DNA of 64,000 nt from Reticulitermes speratus (Eukaryota; Arthropoda; Insecta; Blattodea; Rhinotermitidae): contig JAJKFL010000039.1 in NCBI GenBank assembly GCA_021186555.1, forward strand, positions 14,426,733 to 14,490,732, read 5' to 3'. Positions 1 through 11,710 of the stretch are shown here, piece after piece. The notes beneath the pieces were generated by a model. It saw only the letters and a list, made by a program, of their open reading frames with translations, had not been told where the DNA came from and searched no databases. A program made the position numbers and the translations under genes. Position 1 is the stretch's first letter; the number at the start of each line of letters is the position of its first letter.

Positions 1-179
1 CGGTCGGAACTAACAGGACTGAGATTTTTCGTGGTTTACGTCAGTTACCCCAGGAAAATTCCGAGATATTAATGCTATCTTAAATTACTCCACAAGTGCT
101 ATCTTCCATACCATTTTCAGTTTACTGTCATCCCAAACACTCAGTGCCATGTATTGGCAGACAGTGTCGTTAAACTAAA

Positions 180-1580
180 CTACAAATAAACAAGACAACA
201 GCGAAGAGCCAATTAGAGATAGGCCTACTGAGTGGGTAACAGCAACACAATACATACACAGTAACACAGATAACAAAATAACACACTCTATATGAACTTA
301 ATAATGCCTAAAATCCGGATGAACAATAATTAAATTCAATTAAATTCAATGGGTATTTATTAACGTGCAGACTTAACAGCACAAGTGCCAATTACAAAGC
401 CAGCACAAAAGCACAAATAAAATACAAAACAGTACAAATAAACAAGACAAAACACTAAAGAAACAAAACAAATATGTAGTAAAACAATATAAAAGAAGTA
501 CTGGGGCAGAAATCCAATACCTGACAGAACATAGATGACTTGATTTAAAAACGTCGCAGTGACCGAACTACAGCGTCGAGTTCAAGATTTACATTAATAA
601 CTAATTATTAATCAAAACAGACCTACCATTGAATATACAAGTATCCCTACTGATGGCATAATAATAATAATAATAATAATTTAGATGAATAATACTACAA
701 TACTCGCTGTATTTTTTATTTGAAGTATAACTTACGACGCTGCCAGTGTCACAGATTATGCAGCGTCGTTGGTATGGTGACCGTAAATGATGAATGGGAA
801 GGCTATGGAACTAAGTGGTAGTGGCTTAACCAAGACACCATATCGCCATTTGCCTGGAGATACTGACAGACAGACAGACAGAATGACCGGGTACAAGTCA
901 AAATTCCAATTCGGTACCAATACAAATCTAGAGCATTACCGCTAAACTAACCTGCTCACTTGTACTCATTGTGTAGTTTTCCCTTTATGGTGTCCCTGAA
1001 CATGAGAGCTGTCACGCGTAATACCGGCTGATGCAGGCTTTTCATACGATAAAGCTGCCGTGCTCGGGGACACGATAAAGGCGACAATCAATACAGTTTT
1101 ATTTCAGTTGAAGTGTATGGTCACATACAGTCTATTTTATGTGCTGGTAAATGGCCAGGAATGTGCCTTATTCACAGATATAACTATGCTGTTAAATGGC
1201 AAAATAAACTTATGTTGCGTCGTTTTTGTGAAAATAGCGCGAAACTATGCTAGATCTACCAACACTTCCCTGTAAAATGCACACTGATTACACAGGCAAG
1301 TGCGTCAGCTTTGTGCCACTATTGCAGAACACGAACAGAATGGGGTAAAGTTTAATAAACACAATGACAATTGCAAGACAATGCCAACTGCTGCCAAGAC
1401 AGTTTACATGTGTCCGGACCGGGGAGAGGAGCGCCCCATATTAAACTAACTCGGAACCCAAAACAGACGTACAGGAAGGTGTCAGTGTGCTTTCCTTTTT
1501 ATTGAAGTTAAGGCTATTTCAGACAGACTAGTGTTTGGAGTGTTGCTTATTTCCAATCAAACAAAATGTTCATAAGTAAT
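180..1580. other. No gene seen
   Basis: AT-rich sequence with a (AAT)n run at 660-681 and a (CAGA)n run near 865. The open frame at 1060-1275 has no recognisable motif. Confidence 0.6.
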
Positions 1581-1582
1581 TA

Positions 1583-1740
1583 ACTAACCACATGCAGCAG
1601 AGTCCTTCTTGAAACCGTAACGATCGCTCAGTCGGTCAAGGTACTCACCGCCTCTTATGCAACCCGAAATTTAATTCCTGTATTCATGACACTGCGTCAC
1701 TGGACTCTATCTTGAGCCAGATGAATCTAGCACACCTTCA
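1583..1740 (-). mobile_element. Decayed LINE 3' end
   Basis: Minus-strand remnant: TAACTAACCACATGCAGCAG, AGTCCTTCTTGAAACC and TATCTTGAGCCAGATGAATC are diverged versions of the 3' UTR at 57536-57680. It abuts the foldback element at 1760. Confidence 0.62.
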
Positions 1741-1759
1741 TGCCTCTTCTTTGAATAAA

Positions 1760-2184
1760 ATAAAAGTACCGTAAAACAAAACTGCATTTATTGTATAACA
1801 ATATTCTGTCAATAATAAGCTACATGTTTCGGCCCAAAGGTAGCTTAATCTTATTAGTCAGTTACAAAAACACAACGGGATGGCCGTCATCAAACCAGCT
1901 GCGGGTAGGCAAGCTTATAACATCAATCAATATAAGAATATCAAAAGGAAAATAATTGAACGTCACAATATGCTAAAATCAAAATTCAACAATATTCCCC
2001 AGTAAACCAAATTTACTAATCAAAAAGTTAAAAAAACACGTATGTAATAATAATAATAATGCACTGTATTTACTTCTTATATTTTATATAAGGCCTGAGG
2101 ATGACCCTGCTGGGCCGAAACATGTAGCTTATTGGTAACAATATTGTTACACAATAAACACAGTTTTGTTTATGGTATTTTTAT
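1760..2184. mobile_element. Hammerhead foldback element
   Basis: This 425-bp element has imperfect inverted arms of about 75 bp (1760-1835 and 2112-2184). Both arms contain AACAAAACTG, TTTATTGTRTAACAATATT, AATAAGC and TACATGTTTCGGCCC. The right arm holds a full hammerhead-like motif on the plus strand (2091-2130). In the left arm the GAAAC half survives on the minus strand and the CUGA half is decayed. There is no ORF. A LINE relic abuts on the left. Confidence 0.7.
2091..2130 (+). ncRNA. Hammerhead-ribozyme-like motif
   Basis: CTGAGGA core (2095-2101); one unpaired T; stem II GACCC/GGGCC with one mismatch and a TGCT loop; GAAA (2117-2120); ACATGT palindromic stem III; putative cleavage after A 2126. 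Stem I pairs AGGC with GCTT (two G-C, one G.U, one A-U). Core residues fit CUGANGA...GAAA...UH. Confidence 0.65.
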
Positions 2185-2534
2185 AAATGAGTCAGTTATA
2201 AAAACAGCGGTATGTCCTTCATTACAATACTGCTTTAGTCCTTCAATACGGAAGTCATCTGCATACTAGACACGTACTTCGTTCCTACCTCCAAAAAACG
2301 TCACCACGTGTAGACTATATTGTGAAGTTAATTCGGCAAGTGACATTCAGAAAAAGTATAGTTGTTTATCATGGAAAAGAATTGAAACTTAACATATTCT
2401 CCCTGGACGAAATAACGTGATACTAAGTTTTAAATCAGGCAGTACACTTAATTACCAGTAGTCATGTAGGGTTAAGATTCGGTTCAATATTATCCATATA
2501 TCTATGTGTAGGTATCCGAAATTATCTCTTTCAG

Positions 2535-2762
2535 GTTATCCGATTAAACTTTGTATGCATGTAACTTGTAAGTGCTACATGCCCTGATCACCGCATCCTT
2601 TTTTTAAGTGATTAGACCCACCACAATGTTGGATTAAGGGTTAAAATTACAAAATTCCTCATTTAGCGTAGGCCTATATACTTGTCTACATTCTCCTGTT
2701 ATTTCCTCTGGCTTAGATCCATGTGTTCGCCTCAGCACTTTATTCTCAAATATACTTTTGTT
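2535..2762 (-). mobile_element. Decayed LINE fragment
   Basis: Minus-strand remnant: GTGCTACATGCCCTGATCAC, CCTGTTATTTCCTCTGGC and CGCCTCAGCACTTTATTCTC line up with 57820-57985. Non-coding now. Confidence 0.6.
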
Positions 2763-3224
2763 AAATTCTTTTATATTATTACAAATACATATTTTCTATT
2801 GTTATTATTATTATTATTACACCTATATTAGACTAAACCCCCCCCCCCCCAAAAGTCTGCTAGCAACAATGCTGCTCTCACCACTGGCAGAAATTGAAAC
2901 CTGGACCGGAATAAAAACCCTAAATATGGAGGAAGAGAGCGTATGATTTTCAGGTGACGAAACATAAATACAAAAAAGTTGTGCCGTAAGCAGATTCAGG
3001 GGAAGGAGCTGTGGTCCACTGATGCTGGTGTGATAACAAGAACGTGATACGTAACTGTTCACAGCTAACACAACCGCACGGCTAACCACTGGATGTGGAA
3101 ATGAAGCCATCTATTGGTTGGTGTTGAGTCCACGGATCACACGAAAAGCTTGCACAGACTGCAAGCGTGTCCGTCCATCCGTTCGTATGTTCGAACACTC
3201 GAACCTTCCATTTTCTCTTTGATA

Positions 3225-3425
3225 TCTCGTTGCCAGTTTCTTTCGCTTTTTCTGCCTGTGTGTCTCTCTCCATCCTTTCTTTCCTTCCACTTTACATCTA
3301 CCTTCCTTTCGTTCTTCCCCATTTTCTCTTCCTTCCTATCTCTCCCTTTCTTCTATCTTTCCCAATACGTCTTCCTTTTCCTTCCTCTCTCATTTATTTC
3401 TTTCTTCCATTAAATATTCTGTTCT
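3225..3425. repeat. Polypyrimidine tract
   Basis: About 200 bp of T/C-rich sequence (CTTTCTTTCCTTCC-type) on the plus strand. It accounts for the serine/phenylalanine-rich open frames here. It ends near the A-tail side of SINE-A. Confidence 0.85.
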
Positions 3426-3460
3426 TTCCACCCTCCTCTGTCATGTATTTGCTATTTTCT

Positions 3461-3701
3461 TTCATGGCTCGACATCCCCTGTGGGTCTAGGCCTCCTCCT
3501 TGTCGAGGCTTCACGATCACACTCAGACACACCACACTCGATAGGACTGAGTGATCGGCCCGTCGCAGAGACCTCTACCTGACAACAAACAACACTCACA
3601 AGAGACAGACATCCATTTACCCGGCGGGATTCGAATCCGCAATCCTAGCAAGCGAGCGGCCGCAGACCCACGTCTTAGACCGCGCGGCCACCGGGATCGG
3701 C
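3461..3701 (-). mobile_element. SINE-A (tRNA-derived)
   Basis: The minus strand begins GCCGATCCC(G)GTGGCCGCG, with a tRNA-like A box (GGCCGCGCGGTCTAAG) and B box (GGATTCGAATCCC), then the family body. Possible TSD TTGC(T/C)ATTT at both ends. The open frames across it are incidental. Confidence 0.85.
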
Positions 3702-4344
3702 TTGCCAATTTATTAGTTACCGTAAAAATTTACAAAGAAAAGAGGCTAATTACTAGGCAAATCATAATGAAAACCTGTCGTGTGTGTTCGTGTACAGGTG
3801 CCAGCCATTTCCTACCGCAAAATGCGTTCCACACGGCACAATTCACAAACCTAGTGCCTCCTTGTAAAAAAAAACTTTGATTAAATACCTCGTACTTGAT
3901 AATCAGGTCAAACAGTCTGACGGAAAGGGTGGGTAAAAGCGCGCAAAATTGGTTCAACGCTTCAGATTTAAGTGGTAGCACAGCCTTTCGTACTTTAACG
4001 ACAACTTCCTGCGGTAAGTTCCGTTTCTTCGAATGAGGGCTTGTGACCGTGTCACGGAGATGTAACCCCGAGTTAACCTCTACAGATGTAGTAAGGTTGC
4101 TAAACATTAAATTTTAATGGTCAACACAAAGGAAAACAAGGTGAAACGGCAATAATGCATGCATACACAAGATGACCGCGACACTTTATACCCCTTGGGC
4201 AGTTTTATCGTTGCAGGCCGACTTACATTCTGACATGTTTAGCGCATTAAGCAGATAAGCTTTCCTGGTACATTGGCTTTTATACGCAGGCCTATAGGTA
4301 AATAAAAATAAAGTTTATAATCGTGGTAAGCCTAGAAGTCAAAA

Positions 4345-4740
4345 TGGCTTCTCTTCTAACAGCACAATTAGATGCAGCTGAGTCTTTCTTGAGAAGCTCA
4401 TACACATACAGCCAGTCACAATATTCTCTACCTTCTACGGACACTCCCTTCGCAACAACCTGCCACTGGTCCCTATTCTGAGCCAGAATAATCCATTTGA
4501 AAAATTCATGACCTTCTTATTTAATATTATCCTCCCACACACACCTGTTCCATGCGTGCTATATGCCCATCCAGGCTTCATCACCTTAATAATATTTTGT
4601 ACAGAGCGGAAATATGGAGTTCCTGGTTATGCAGTTATCTGCAGCCTGCTATAATTTCGTTCCCCTTGGGATCAAATTTCCTCAGCACCCTGTTCTCAAA
4701 TACTATCAATTTACGAGTATTCGGTCCGAGATCAATTTCC
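4345..4740 (-). mobile_element. Decayed LINE fragment
   Basis: Minus-strand remnant with GAGTCTTTCTTGAGAAGCTC, TCCCTATTCTGAGCCAGAAT, ATCCTCCCACAC and CTCAGCACCCTGTTCTCAAA blocks. The last encodes the antisense of the FENRVLR motif. Frames are broken. Confidence 0.72.
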
Positions 4741-5065
4741 ACCCCAATACAAAACAGGTGTAGAGATACGACAGAACAAGTATGTGATTTTCGATTTTTA
4801 AACACTGCTACGATTATCTATTTTCATGTGAAACGTACAAAAAAAACCAAATTACATAATGTACTTCTTTAGTTCCGTGAAATTAGCACTTAGAACTCAA
4901 AGTTCAGTTCTTAAATATCGCGTTAAAAATATGTGTATGATATATACACCTTTCTACTAAACGAAAGGAGAGTTGAAATCGTTAAGTGGCTGGTATAAAC
5001 TTATTCAAGCTTCAGACCTATTTAAATACCGCCAAACACAACAAACGCATATTATATACTTTATT

Positions 5066-5107
5066 ATGGCAACACGTTTCGAACTAATTAGGTCATCTTC
5101 AGGTCAT
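5066..5107 (-). ncRNA. Hammerhead-ribozyme-like motif (left arm)
   Basis: Minus strand: CTGAAGA core, weak stem II (GACC/GTTC), GAAAC, ACGTGT around stem III, putative cleavage after U at 5071. Stem I pairs C-G, G-C, U-A and A-U with one A.C mismatch explicable by a G-to-A transition. It is degenerate relative to 30642-30683. Confidence 0.5.
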
Positions 5108-5149
5108 TAATATATAACTCATAAAAGTATTGCATACAGTTTTATTTTT

Positions 5150-5356
5150 CTTCTCTCTTTGTTCCCATGTGGAACACAGGGCCTTCGTGAATCTCTTCCA
5201 TCTGGTTCTATCTAATGCTAGTCCTTTTGCCTCTTCCTGAATTATTCCGACTTTCTGCAGTTCCCTTTCTAGTGTTCTTTTCCATGTTTTTCTTGGTCTG
5301 TCCCTCTTACTGGTAACCTGAGGGTTCCAGTACAGTGCGTGTCTTTCTATATACAA
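5150..5356 (-). pseudogene. LINE C-terminal fragment
   Basis: The minus-strand translation contains WNPQVTSKRDRPRKTWKRTL, then ERELQKVGI and LALDRTRWKRFTKALC. This is the familiar C-terminal tail of non-LTR retrotransposon ORF2 (GRPR.TW...DR..W). Only the tail is present, so this is a 5'-truncated or fragmented copy lying inside the foldback element. The clade cannot be assigned from the tail alone. Confidence 0.7.
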
Positions 5357-5429
5357 TTTTATTAGATGGTATTAATAACTGAGATCTGCATTTTACAATT
5401 AGGTCGAAACGTGTTGCCACAATAAGGTA

Positions 5430-6378
5430 CTAGGTGCGCCCAGAAAGTAATGCAACGCATTTTTTTTCTCGGCCCAATTTTGTTGGATAAAAATGATATT
5501 TTGCGTGCTGTATCTTTAAAATGTCCCGCGTTTATGCACATAGGCGCAATGTTTCCCGCTGGATAGCAGCGCAGTAGTGAGCTTTCAAAATGGAGTCTGC
5601 AAGTGACGTGCGTTCTAAACAGAGAGCAGTAATTGAGTTTCTTTTGGCAGAAAACTAAACGAGTGAATCAATTCACAGGCGCTTAAGAAAGGTCTATGGA
5701 GACATGGCAGTGGATAAAAGCACCGTCAGCCGTTGGGCGAAGCGATTGGCGTTATCAGAACAAGGACGGGGCACTCTGTCTGATCTCCCGCGCTCGGGCC
5801 GCCCATCAACAGCTGTGACGCCTGCAACAGTGCAACGAGTCATTCTCATAGACGTGTTGCCCAGTGGCCAAACGATCAACTCGGACGTCTATGTGGAAAC
5901 ACTGAAGAAGCTGAAGAAGCGTTTCCGGAGAGTTCGTTCCCATAAAGATCGCAAAAAGTGCTTCTTCAACACGACAATGCGAGGCCACACACAAGTCTGC
6001 GTACCCGAGAGGCCATCACAAAACTTCAGTGGACTGTCCTGCCTCATCCACCGTACAGCCCGGATCTGGCTCCTTCCGACTACCATCTTTTCGGTCCCTT
6101 GAAAGGTGCAATCCGCGGAAAGAGGTTTGAGGACGACGAGGAAGTCATTGCTGAAGTAAAGAGGTGGTTGCGACAGAGACCTGCAGAGTGGTACCGCGAA
6201 GGCATACAGGCTCTCGCATCTCGGTGGCGTAAGGCCAAAGATTTAGAAGGAGACTATGTTGAAAAATAGGTTTAGGTAGCCAAAGATTCATGTAATGATG
6301 TGACATATTTGAAGTTTTAATAAAATCAATTGTGAATGAGAAAAAATATGTGTTGCATTACTTTCTGGGCGCACCTAG
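5430..6378 (+). mobile_element. Internally deleted mariner element with intact TIRs
   Basis: A 949-bp Tc1/mariner-superfamily element. Its 31-bp terminal inverted repeats (5430-5460 and 6348-6378) begin CTAGGTGCGCCCAGAAAG and differ at one position. They are flanked by the expected TA duplication (5428-5429 and 6379-6380). A typical autonomous mariner is about 1.3 kb, so several hundred bp are missing. The element holds a broken transposase gene (see 5590-6269). It is inserted in one arm of a hammerhead-type foldback element: removing it and one TA rejoins the arm. Well-preserved TIRs suggest it could still be mobilised in trans by a related transposase. Confidence 0.93.
5590..6269 (+). pseudogene. 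Broken mariner transposase
   Basis: The reading frame starts at ATG 5590 (MESASDVRSKQRAVIEF), hits an in-frame TAA at about 5656, then continues in the same frame as a helix-turn-helix DNA-binding domain (STVSRWAKRLALSE, then SDLPRSGRPSTA). At about 5840 it jumps directly to VILIDVLPSGQTINSDVY, a motif that lies after the first catalytic Asp in mariner transposases. The first third of the catalytic domain is therefore deleted. A one-base deletion near 5957 shifts the frame. The rest (HDNARPHTS, then SPDLAPSDYHLFGPLK, ending GDYVEK and a stop) contains the second and third catalytic Asp of the DD34D triad. Lacking the first Asp and carrying a stop and a frameshift, the protein cannot be active. 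Confidence 0.92.
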
Positions 6379-6424
6379 TATATAATTCACATTAGTTGTG
6401 ACTGAAGGTATTTAAATCCTTCTA

Positions 6425-8265
6425 TGTTGCAAATTATCACAATGGGATAATAAACATAAAATCTGTACGCCAGCTTCTAAAGCGAAAACCAGACTCTCAT
6501 TAATGACTCTGGTCCAACAGCTCTAAATACAGTTATTATCTCTATTAAAATCACTACTCTTATTTTTATTATTATTATTTGCATTATCGTCTTTGTTACC
6601 TATCGTAGAGTTTCTGCTTCTACCAGAGTAGGGAGTGCTGTAGGAGTTACATAACCCACACAATACAATTGCACAAAGCCTCACAACGTAAGTTACTGTC
6701 TTCGACTAACGAGAACAGCTTTTACCTTGACAGCCTGGTTAGCGTCCCTCATCTCTGATCTAACCGTGTGGACAAAACATGTATGTCCTATCAAACATGG
6801 AAGTCTCTGTCGCTTTCCAGTTGTTAGGTGCTCGGTTTGTATGAAACATAAAAGTCAAATTTATGTACAACATTAAGCACATAGAAGAAAACAGAAAAAA
6901 AAAACTATTAACTCGCACAAACAAGACACAACCACACTTTGGCCCAACGTATTTTAACTGGAATACATCGTTTACTGGTCATAAACGTCTAAAGGTCTGA
7001 CTACCCCTGGAACCACCACTGCCAAGATCAAGGCTGTTCTCGTGAGTCGATAACAACTGAGATCCTCTTATACCATTTTTGACTTGAAGATTTGAATATC
7101 AAATAGAAGAAGCGACGCGAACAAGTTAAAAGAGAGGGATGAAGCTAGAATGAAGAATAATAAAAGAGAGGGAAGCAATATCACACCTCCAGTAACCCCA
7201 TATAGCAGGTTGAGATTATGAAATTTTGATGACAAATTTTCAAATTAAACTATGTTGACATCTGCACGGAACAGATGCAGGCGGCGTGAGCACCTGTTCC
7301 TACTATTAACCCTTCTGACGCCCCGGCGAAGAATGTGAACCAATACCAGGGAACAAATCAGAATCTGCGTGCTTTTGTTACACGAAGGAAGCTATCGTGT
7401 GGTGCGCAAGACGGCTGTGGCACACACGGTTTGTGACGACAGGAAAAAATTATGCAACGGAACCAATACTTATATTTATGGTTTGCTTAAAGGAAAACTT
7501 ATATAGACCTAATTTAGCATCAAATGTTAGGATGGCTGGCCCATAATGAACTGTATACAATGTGGAAGCGGTCGTGGCCTACTTAATTGGAGGTACTGAG
7601 AAGAACTATGCAAAACCTCAGTCAAGGTAATAGGTGTTCGGGCCGGGATTCGAACCGTGCACCTTCGACATACGTCAGACGGTTAACATTTGTAGCAATG
7701 TAAAATAATTCTTCACAGACGTCACGGTGCAGTCTTCTTTGGAAAAGCATTCGATTATCTGGTCAATCGATTCCCTCGTTTTAAAGAACACGAAGGTTCA
7801 TCACCGCTGTCCAAACGTCCACCAATAAGACCTATCCTGCACCCCGCACTATTTCACTAATACCAAAATTATCTTCTCGTGAACAACCACATAATCTAAG
7901 TCTCCTCATCACTCGTGATTTTAAAACTAAAATTGTGTGACATATGAGGTTCTCACGGCGGTGACGTCTGGTACGTGACGCCGTGTAGTCTGGTAGCGGT
8001 ATACGTCATCCACCTCATGCGTATAATGTCCAACGACCAGGAGAAAATGCCTGCTTGGGTGCGTGACTTTGGTGCGTTGCGGGGCAGTTTTGACTCTAAG
8101 GTGGACTAGAGGGACTGCTACTGGTGGGCAGCGACTGCCAGTAGCACGTCATTCGCTACAGCCTTGCTCATGCGCACGCATAGCATTTCTGACAGATTTT
8201 CTCCTGGCCGGTGGAATGTATTTCCCCACTGTTCATACTCCTTTATCAGCCCCAATTAAATTAAA
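6425..8265. other. No gene seen; minor repeats
   Basis: Unique-looking sequence. A fragment at 7563-7700 (GAAGCGGTCGTGGCCTA, then GGGATTCGAACCGTGCACC) recurs in part at 18125. GACGCCGTGTAGTCTGG at about 7977 recurs near 41968. Confidence 0.5.
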
Positions 8266-8269
8266 GAGT

Positions 8270-8400
8270 CCAGGAGTGAAATGCTGTACTAGTAGGCCGT
8301 ATCCGTCTCCTTTCTCCAGTTATGTCATCTCCTTCATGTCCAAACAATACCCTCAGCATTTCGCTTTCAAACACACCCAATCCATGCAAAATATTACGTT
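8270..8400 (-). mobile_element. Short LINE coding remnant
   Basis: The minus-strand translation reads GLGVFESEMLRVLFGHEGDD followed by ITG, a diverged form of the FENRVLR.IF...D.VTG motif of the 57536 LINE. Only this block survives. Confidence 0.5.
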
Positions 8401-8597
8401 CCCACGGCACTGACTGTGACGTTTACTGCCTCATGGAATGTGACGCCCTGAAGTCTGGTAGAAATTTATCAACGTTTCGGAGAAACCCGCCGCCTCTATT
8501 TTCAGGACAGTAGATTCTTCCGAAACGTCAGAAAAAATCTACCAGGCTAAACAGCGTAGAATCTCAAAAGACAGCATTCTTCAAACTTGGAAATATA

Positions 8598-8872
8598 AAA
8601 GGTAAAGTTCATGCCATGAAGACCCAGAGGAGGAGTAGAGGTATAGCTCTAATCTTTCTTTAACCCTGGCACTAGATGAGGGTGGTGTTCAACTCCACGC
8701 CCTGGCCGCTTTACCCCCGAGAAAGAGACCCGGTACCCATTGTATAGGAGGCAGAGTGGGCCCCAGAGCCGGTCTGGACTGGTGCTGAAAATCTCGCCCC
8801 CACCGGCATTCGATCCCCGGACCGTCCAGCCCGTAGCGAGTCGCTATACCGACTATGCTACCCCCGCCCACA
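8598..8872 (-). mobile_element. SINE-D (tRNA-derived)
   Basis: Near-full minus-strand copy: GTAGCATAGTCGGTATAGCG head (tRNA-like A box), GTCCGGGGATCGAATGCCGG (B box), body GGGCCCACTCTGCCTCC, 3' end CATGAACTTTACCTTT. Confidence 0.87.
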
Positions 8873-8874
8873 CT

Positions 8875-10195
8875 TGGAAATATATGCAGAGAGTAGCGAT
8901 TCTGGTGCCTTCGCTCGCATTTGCCGTATTGTCTCGAAAACCGTAAACGAACGAAAAAGTGTACTGTGATCAAAACGCGTATTTTACTCTTCTCTACAGC
9001 GCTTGGCCCAAGCATTTTTCGATCCGACAAATATTTAGCGAGTTGCGTGCGAGTTGCTGTCGAGATGCACGCATAAACTGACGTAGGTCTTCTTGTAAAG
9101 TGTCCGCGACTGCTGTCCGATTTTAAGCAAAATCGGAACGTGACGACAAATTGTAATATAGTAGTAACATTCCCCAGTTTCGGATTTCATGAAAATCCGT
9201 TTAGTGGTATTCGAGCTGTTACATGTAGACAAGCACGGCGAATATAGGCCTACTAGTGCATTCTTAGAACTTTAACTTAAACAACGCCAAAGAAAAGAAA
9301 GAAAAGTAACAAGAGGTAATAAGGCAAAGAAATAAGAACGTAATAAAAACGAAATACAGACAACAAATGAGTAATGAGGAAGGAAGAATGAAAAAAACGA
9401 GAGTATCGCAACAAAGCACTGAAGAATGACAAAGAAAGGACACAATAAAGAACGTGAAAAGGAAGAAATAAGAGTACACGAGCACAGAAATGGAGTAAGT
9501 AGGCCTACTGTGCGAAGTTTTGTAAAATACCGAACCATCTCCTTTAGAATTCACCGACTTTATTGGCGTTTTCCATCGTATGTATTGGAATTTAACACAC
9601 TTTAACACACTACGTTTCGGGGACAGGATCGATCAGCTTCTCCTTTAGGAACTCCATTATAAACACGTCTCTCTTATTATCAAACACCGATTATTTTCAG
9701 AGCAAAAGCGGTTCGTTTCTCTGTGCAATACACATCGTTCACAGCATGGAAAAGGTTACAGAAATGGTTACAGTATCAAAGTTTTTTTCTGGATCCTGTT
9801 TAGGCATTATACACGCGTTCTAACAGCCACTCAGTTCACGACAGAATGACCGTGGATCGGGAAGGAAAAGTTGCTGCTCGCAGAGAGCTGACGAATGGGA
9901 CCGGAGATGGTGCACGGCGTCCGCCAGAGGGCCGGCAGGAGACTGGCTGGACCACAATATCTCTACATCTCTAGTTGTATTCTAACGTTTATCTGTGCCT
10001 CAAATCTTCTCCCGTCCGACAATCCATTCTTGGACGCGCACGCATAAACAAACTCTCAGAGCACAAGTGACACATCTCACTATGTACAAATCTCTCATTG
10101 AATTAATTTATTTTACCGACACCGCAACTACGAAGCAAAAGATGATACTCTTACTGATTGAGCACAGGGCGTCTAAAAACGTGTTTCTTTCTCAG
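8875..10195. other. No gene seen
   Basis: Purine-rich AAAGAAAGAAAAG-type sequence at 9280-9470 produces a serine/phenylalanine-rich open frame on the minus strand. A CTACGTTTCGGGGACAGGAT motif at 9610 may be another decayed hammerhead arm. Confidence 0.5.
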
Positions 10196-10200
10196 AACTT

Positions 10201-11135
10201 AATTTCTTCGTTCCTTAAATCCGAAGCAGCTACAGCCTACTTACTTCATTTTCTTCGTTCTTTAAATCCGAAGCAGCTACAGCCTACTTCATTTTCTTCG
10301 TTCTTTAAATCCGAAGCAGCTACAGCCTACTTACTTCATTTTCTTCGTCCTTTAAATCCGAAGCAGCTACAGCCTACTTACTTCATTTTCTTCGTCCTTT
10401 AAATCCGAAGCAGCTACAGCCTACTTACTTCATTTTCTTCGTCCTTTAAATCCGAAGCAGCTACAGCCTACTTCATTTTATTCGTTCCTTAAATCCGAAG
10501 CAGCTACAGCCTACTTACTTCATTTTCTTCGTCCTTTAAATCCGAAGCAGCTACAGCCTACTTACTTCATTTTATTCGTTCTTTAAATCCGAAGCAGCTA
10601 CAGCCTACTTACTTCATTTTCTTCGTTCTTTAAATCCGAAGCAGCTACAGCCTACTTACTTCATTTTCTTCGTTCTTTAAATCCGAAGCAGCTACAGCCT
10701 ACTTACTTCATTTTCTTCGTTCTTTAAATCCGAAGCAGCTACAGCCTACTTACTTCATTTTCTTCGTTCTTTAAATCCGAAGCAGCTACAGCCTACTTAC
10801 TTCATTTTCTTCGTTCTTTAAATCCGAAGCAGCTACAGCCTACTTACTTCATTTTCTTCGTTCTTTAAATCCGAAGCAGCTACAGCCTACTTACTTCATT
10901 TTCTTCGTTCTTTAAATCCGAAGCAGCTACAGCCTACTTACTTCATTTTCTTCGTTCTTTAAATCCGAAGCAGCTACAGCCTACTTACTTCATTTTCTTC
11001 GTTCTTTAAATCCGAAGCAGCTACAGCCTACTTACTTCATTTTCTTCGTTCTTTAAATCCGAAGCAGCTACAGCCTACTTACTTCATTTTCTTCGTTCTT
11101 TAAATCCGAAGCAGCTACAGCCTACTTATTTCATT
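10201..11135. repeat. 47-bp tandem array, 20 copies
   Basis: Units containing TTTAAATCCGAAGCAGCTAC begin every 47 bp (CCGAAG at 10221, 10268, 10311, ... 11106). Two intervals are 43 bp because of a 4-bp deletion (CCTACTTCATT instead of CCTACTTACTTCATT). The last eleven units are virtually identical, while earlier ones carry C/T and A/T variants. The open frame across the first part is incidental. Confidence 0.97.
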
Positions 11136-11710
11136 CTCGACGCCTATAAACGTAAACGCACGAAATACCGAGTCATGTTGGACACCACATGCGAAATTTC
11201 CAGCAAGCACAGCTGAGGCTGTATCTCCACAGTACACGGGGCAGTGAGGACATCAGCACAGCAATGTTTCGGTGTCATTAGTAGAGTGACTGCTGTTAAT
11301 TGTTACAAACGACGTTCAGAATTTCGCGAATACTTTGTTGCAACCATCGACTCACTGTGAACCATGCTTCCCACTTGTCACACCCGATACCGTGTCTATG
11401 TTTCTATCCACTCCACATATCTCGTAACTTTTGTACAGAATTTTAGAACAGGCAACATGAGTCCCTACGTACTTGCCCGAGTCCAACTATCTGACTTCAT
11501 TTCCTGGGTCTCGTAATACAGTTCACAAAATCTTTACCACCTTAGACGGATTCATAAATCAATTATGTTGCCACAGGTAAAGGTCAATAACTAAATGTCT
11601 AGGTAAGCGTCCAACTCTGAAAATATCCGCTAGTAGACTGTCAAAGCTCGTCAACGGGTATGTTACATCCACCTTCCACCTACACAGTCTATTTTATATC
11701 TGTCCTTTTT

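Larger units (their letters stand above)
5015..6421. mobile_element. Hammerhead foldback element interrupted by mariner
   Basis: The left arm (about 5015-5107) and right arm (about 5396-5429 continuing at 6381-6421 after the mariner) are inverted copies. Both contain CGTGTTGCCA, then a similar AT-rich stretch ending in GTATTTAAAT. Without the mariner the element would be about 455 bp. The left arm carries a hammerhead-like motif on the minus strand (5066-5107). The right arm keeps only its GAAAC half. The internal part contains a minus-strand LINE C-terminal fragment (5150-5356). No TSD was recognised. Confidence 0.65.

Noticed and set aside
3114..3490. Serine/phenylalanine-rich open frames
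   Set aside because: They arise from the polypyrimidine tract.
9995..10402. 135-codon open frame
   Set aside because: Half of it is the 47-bp tandem array.
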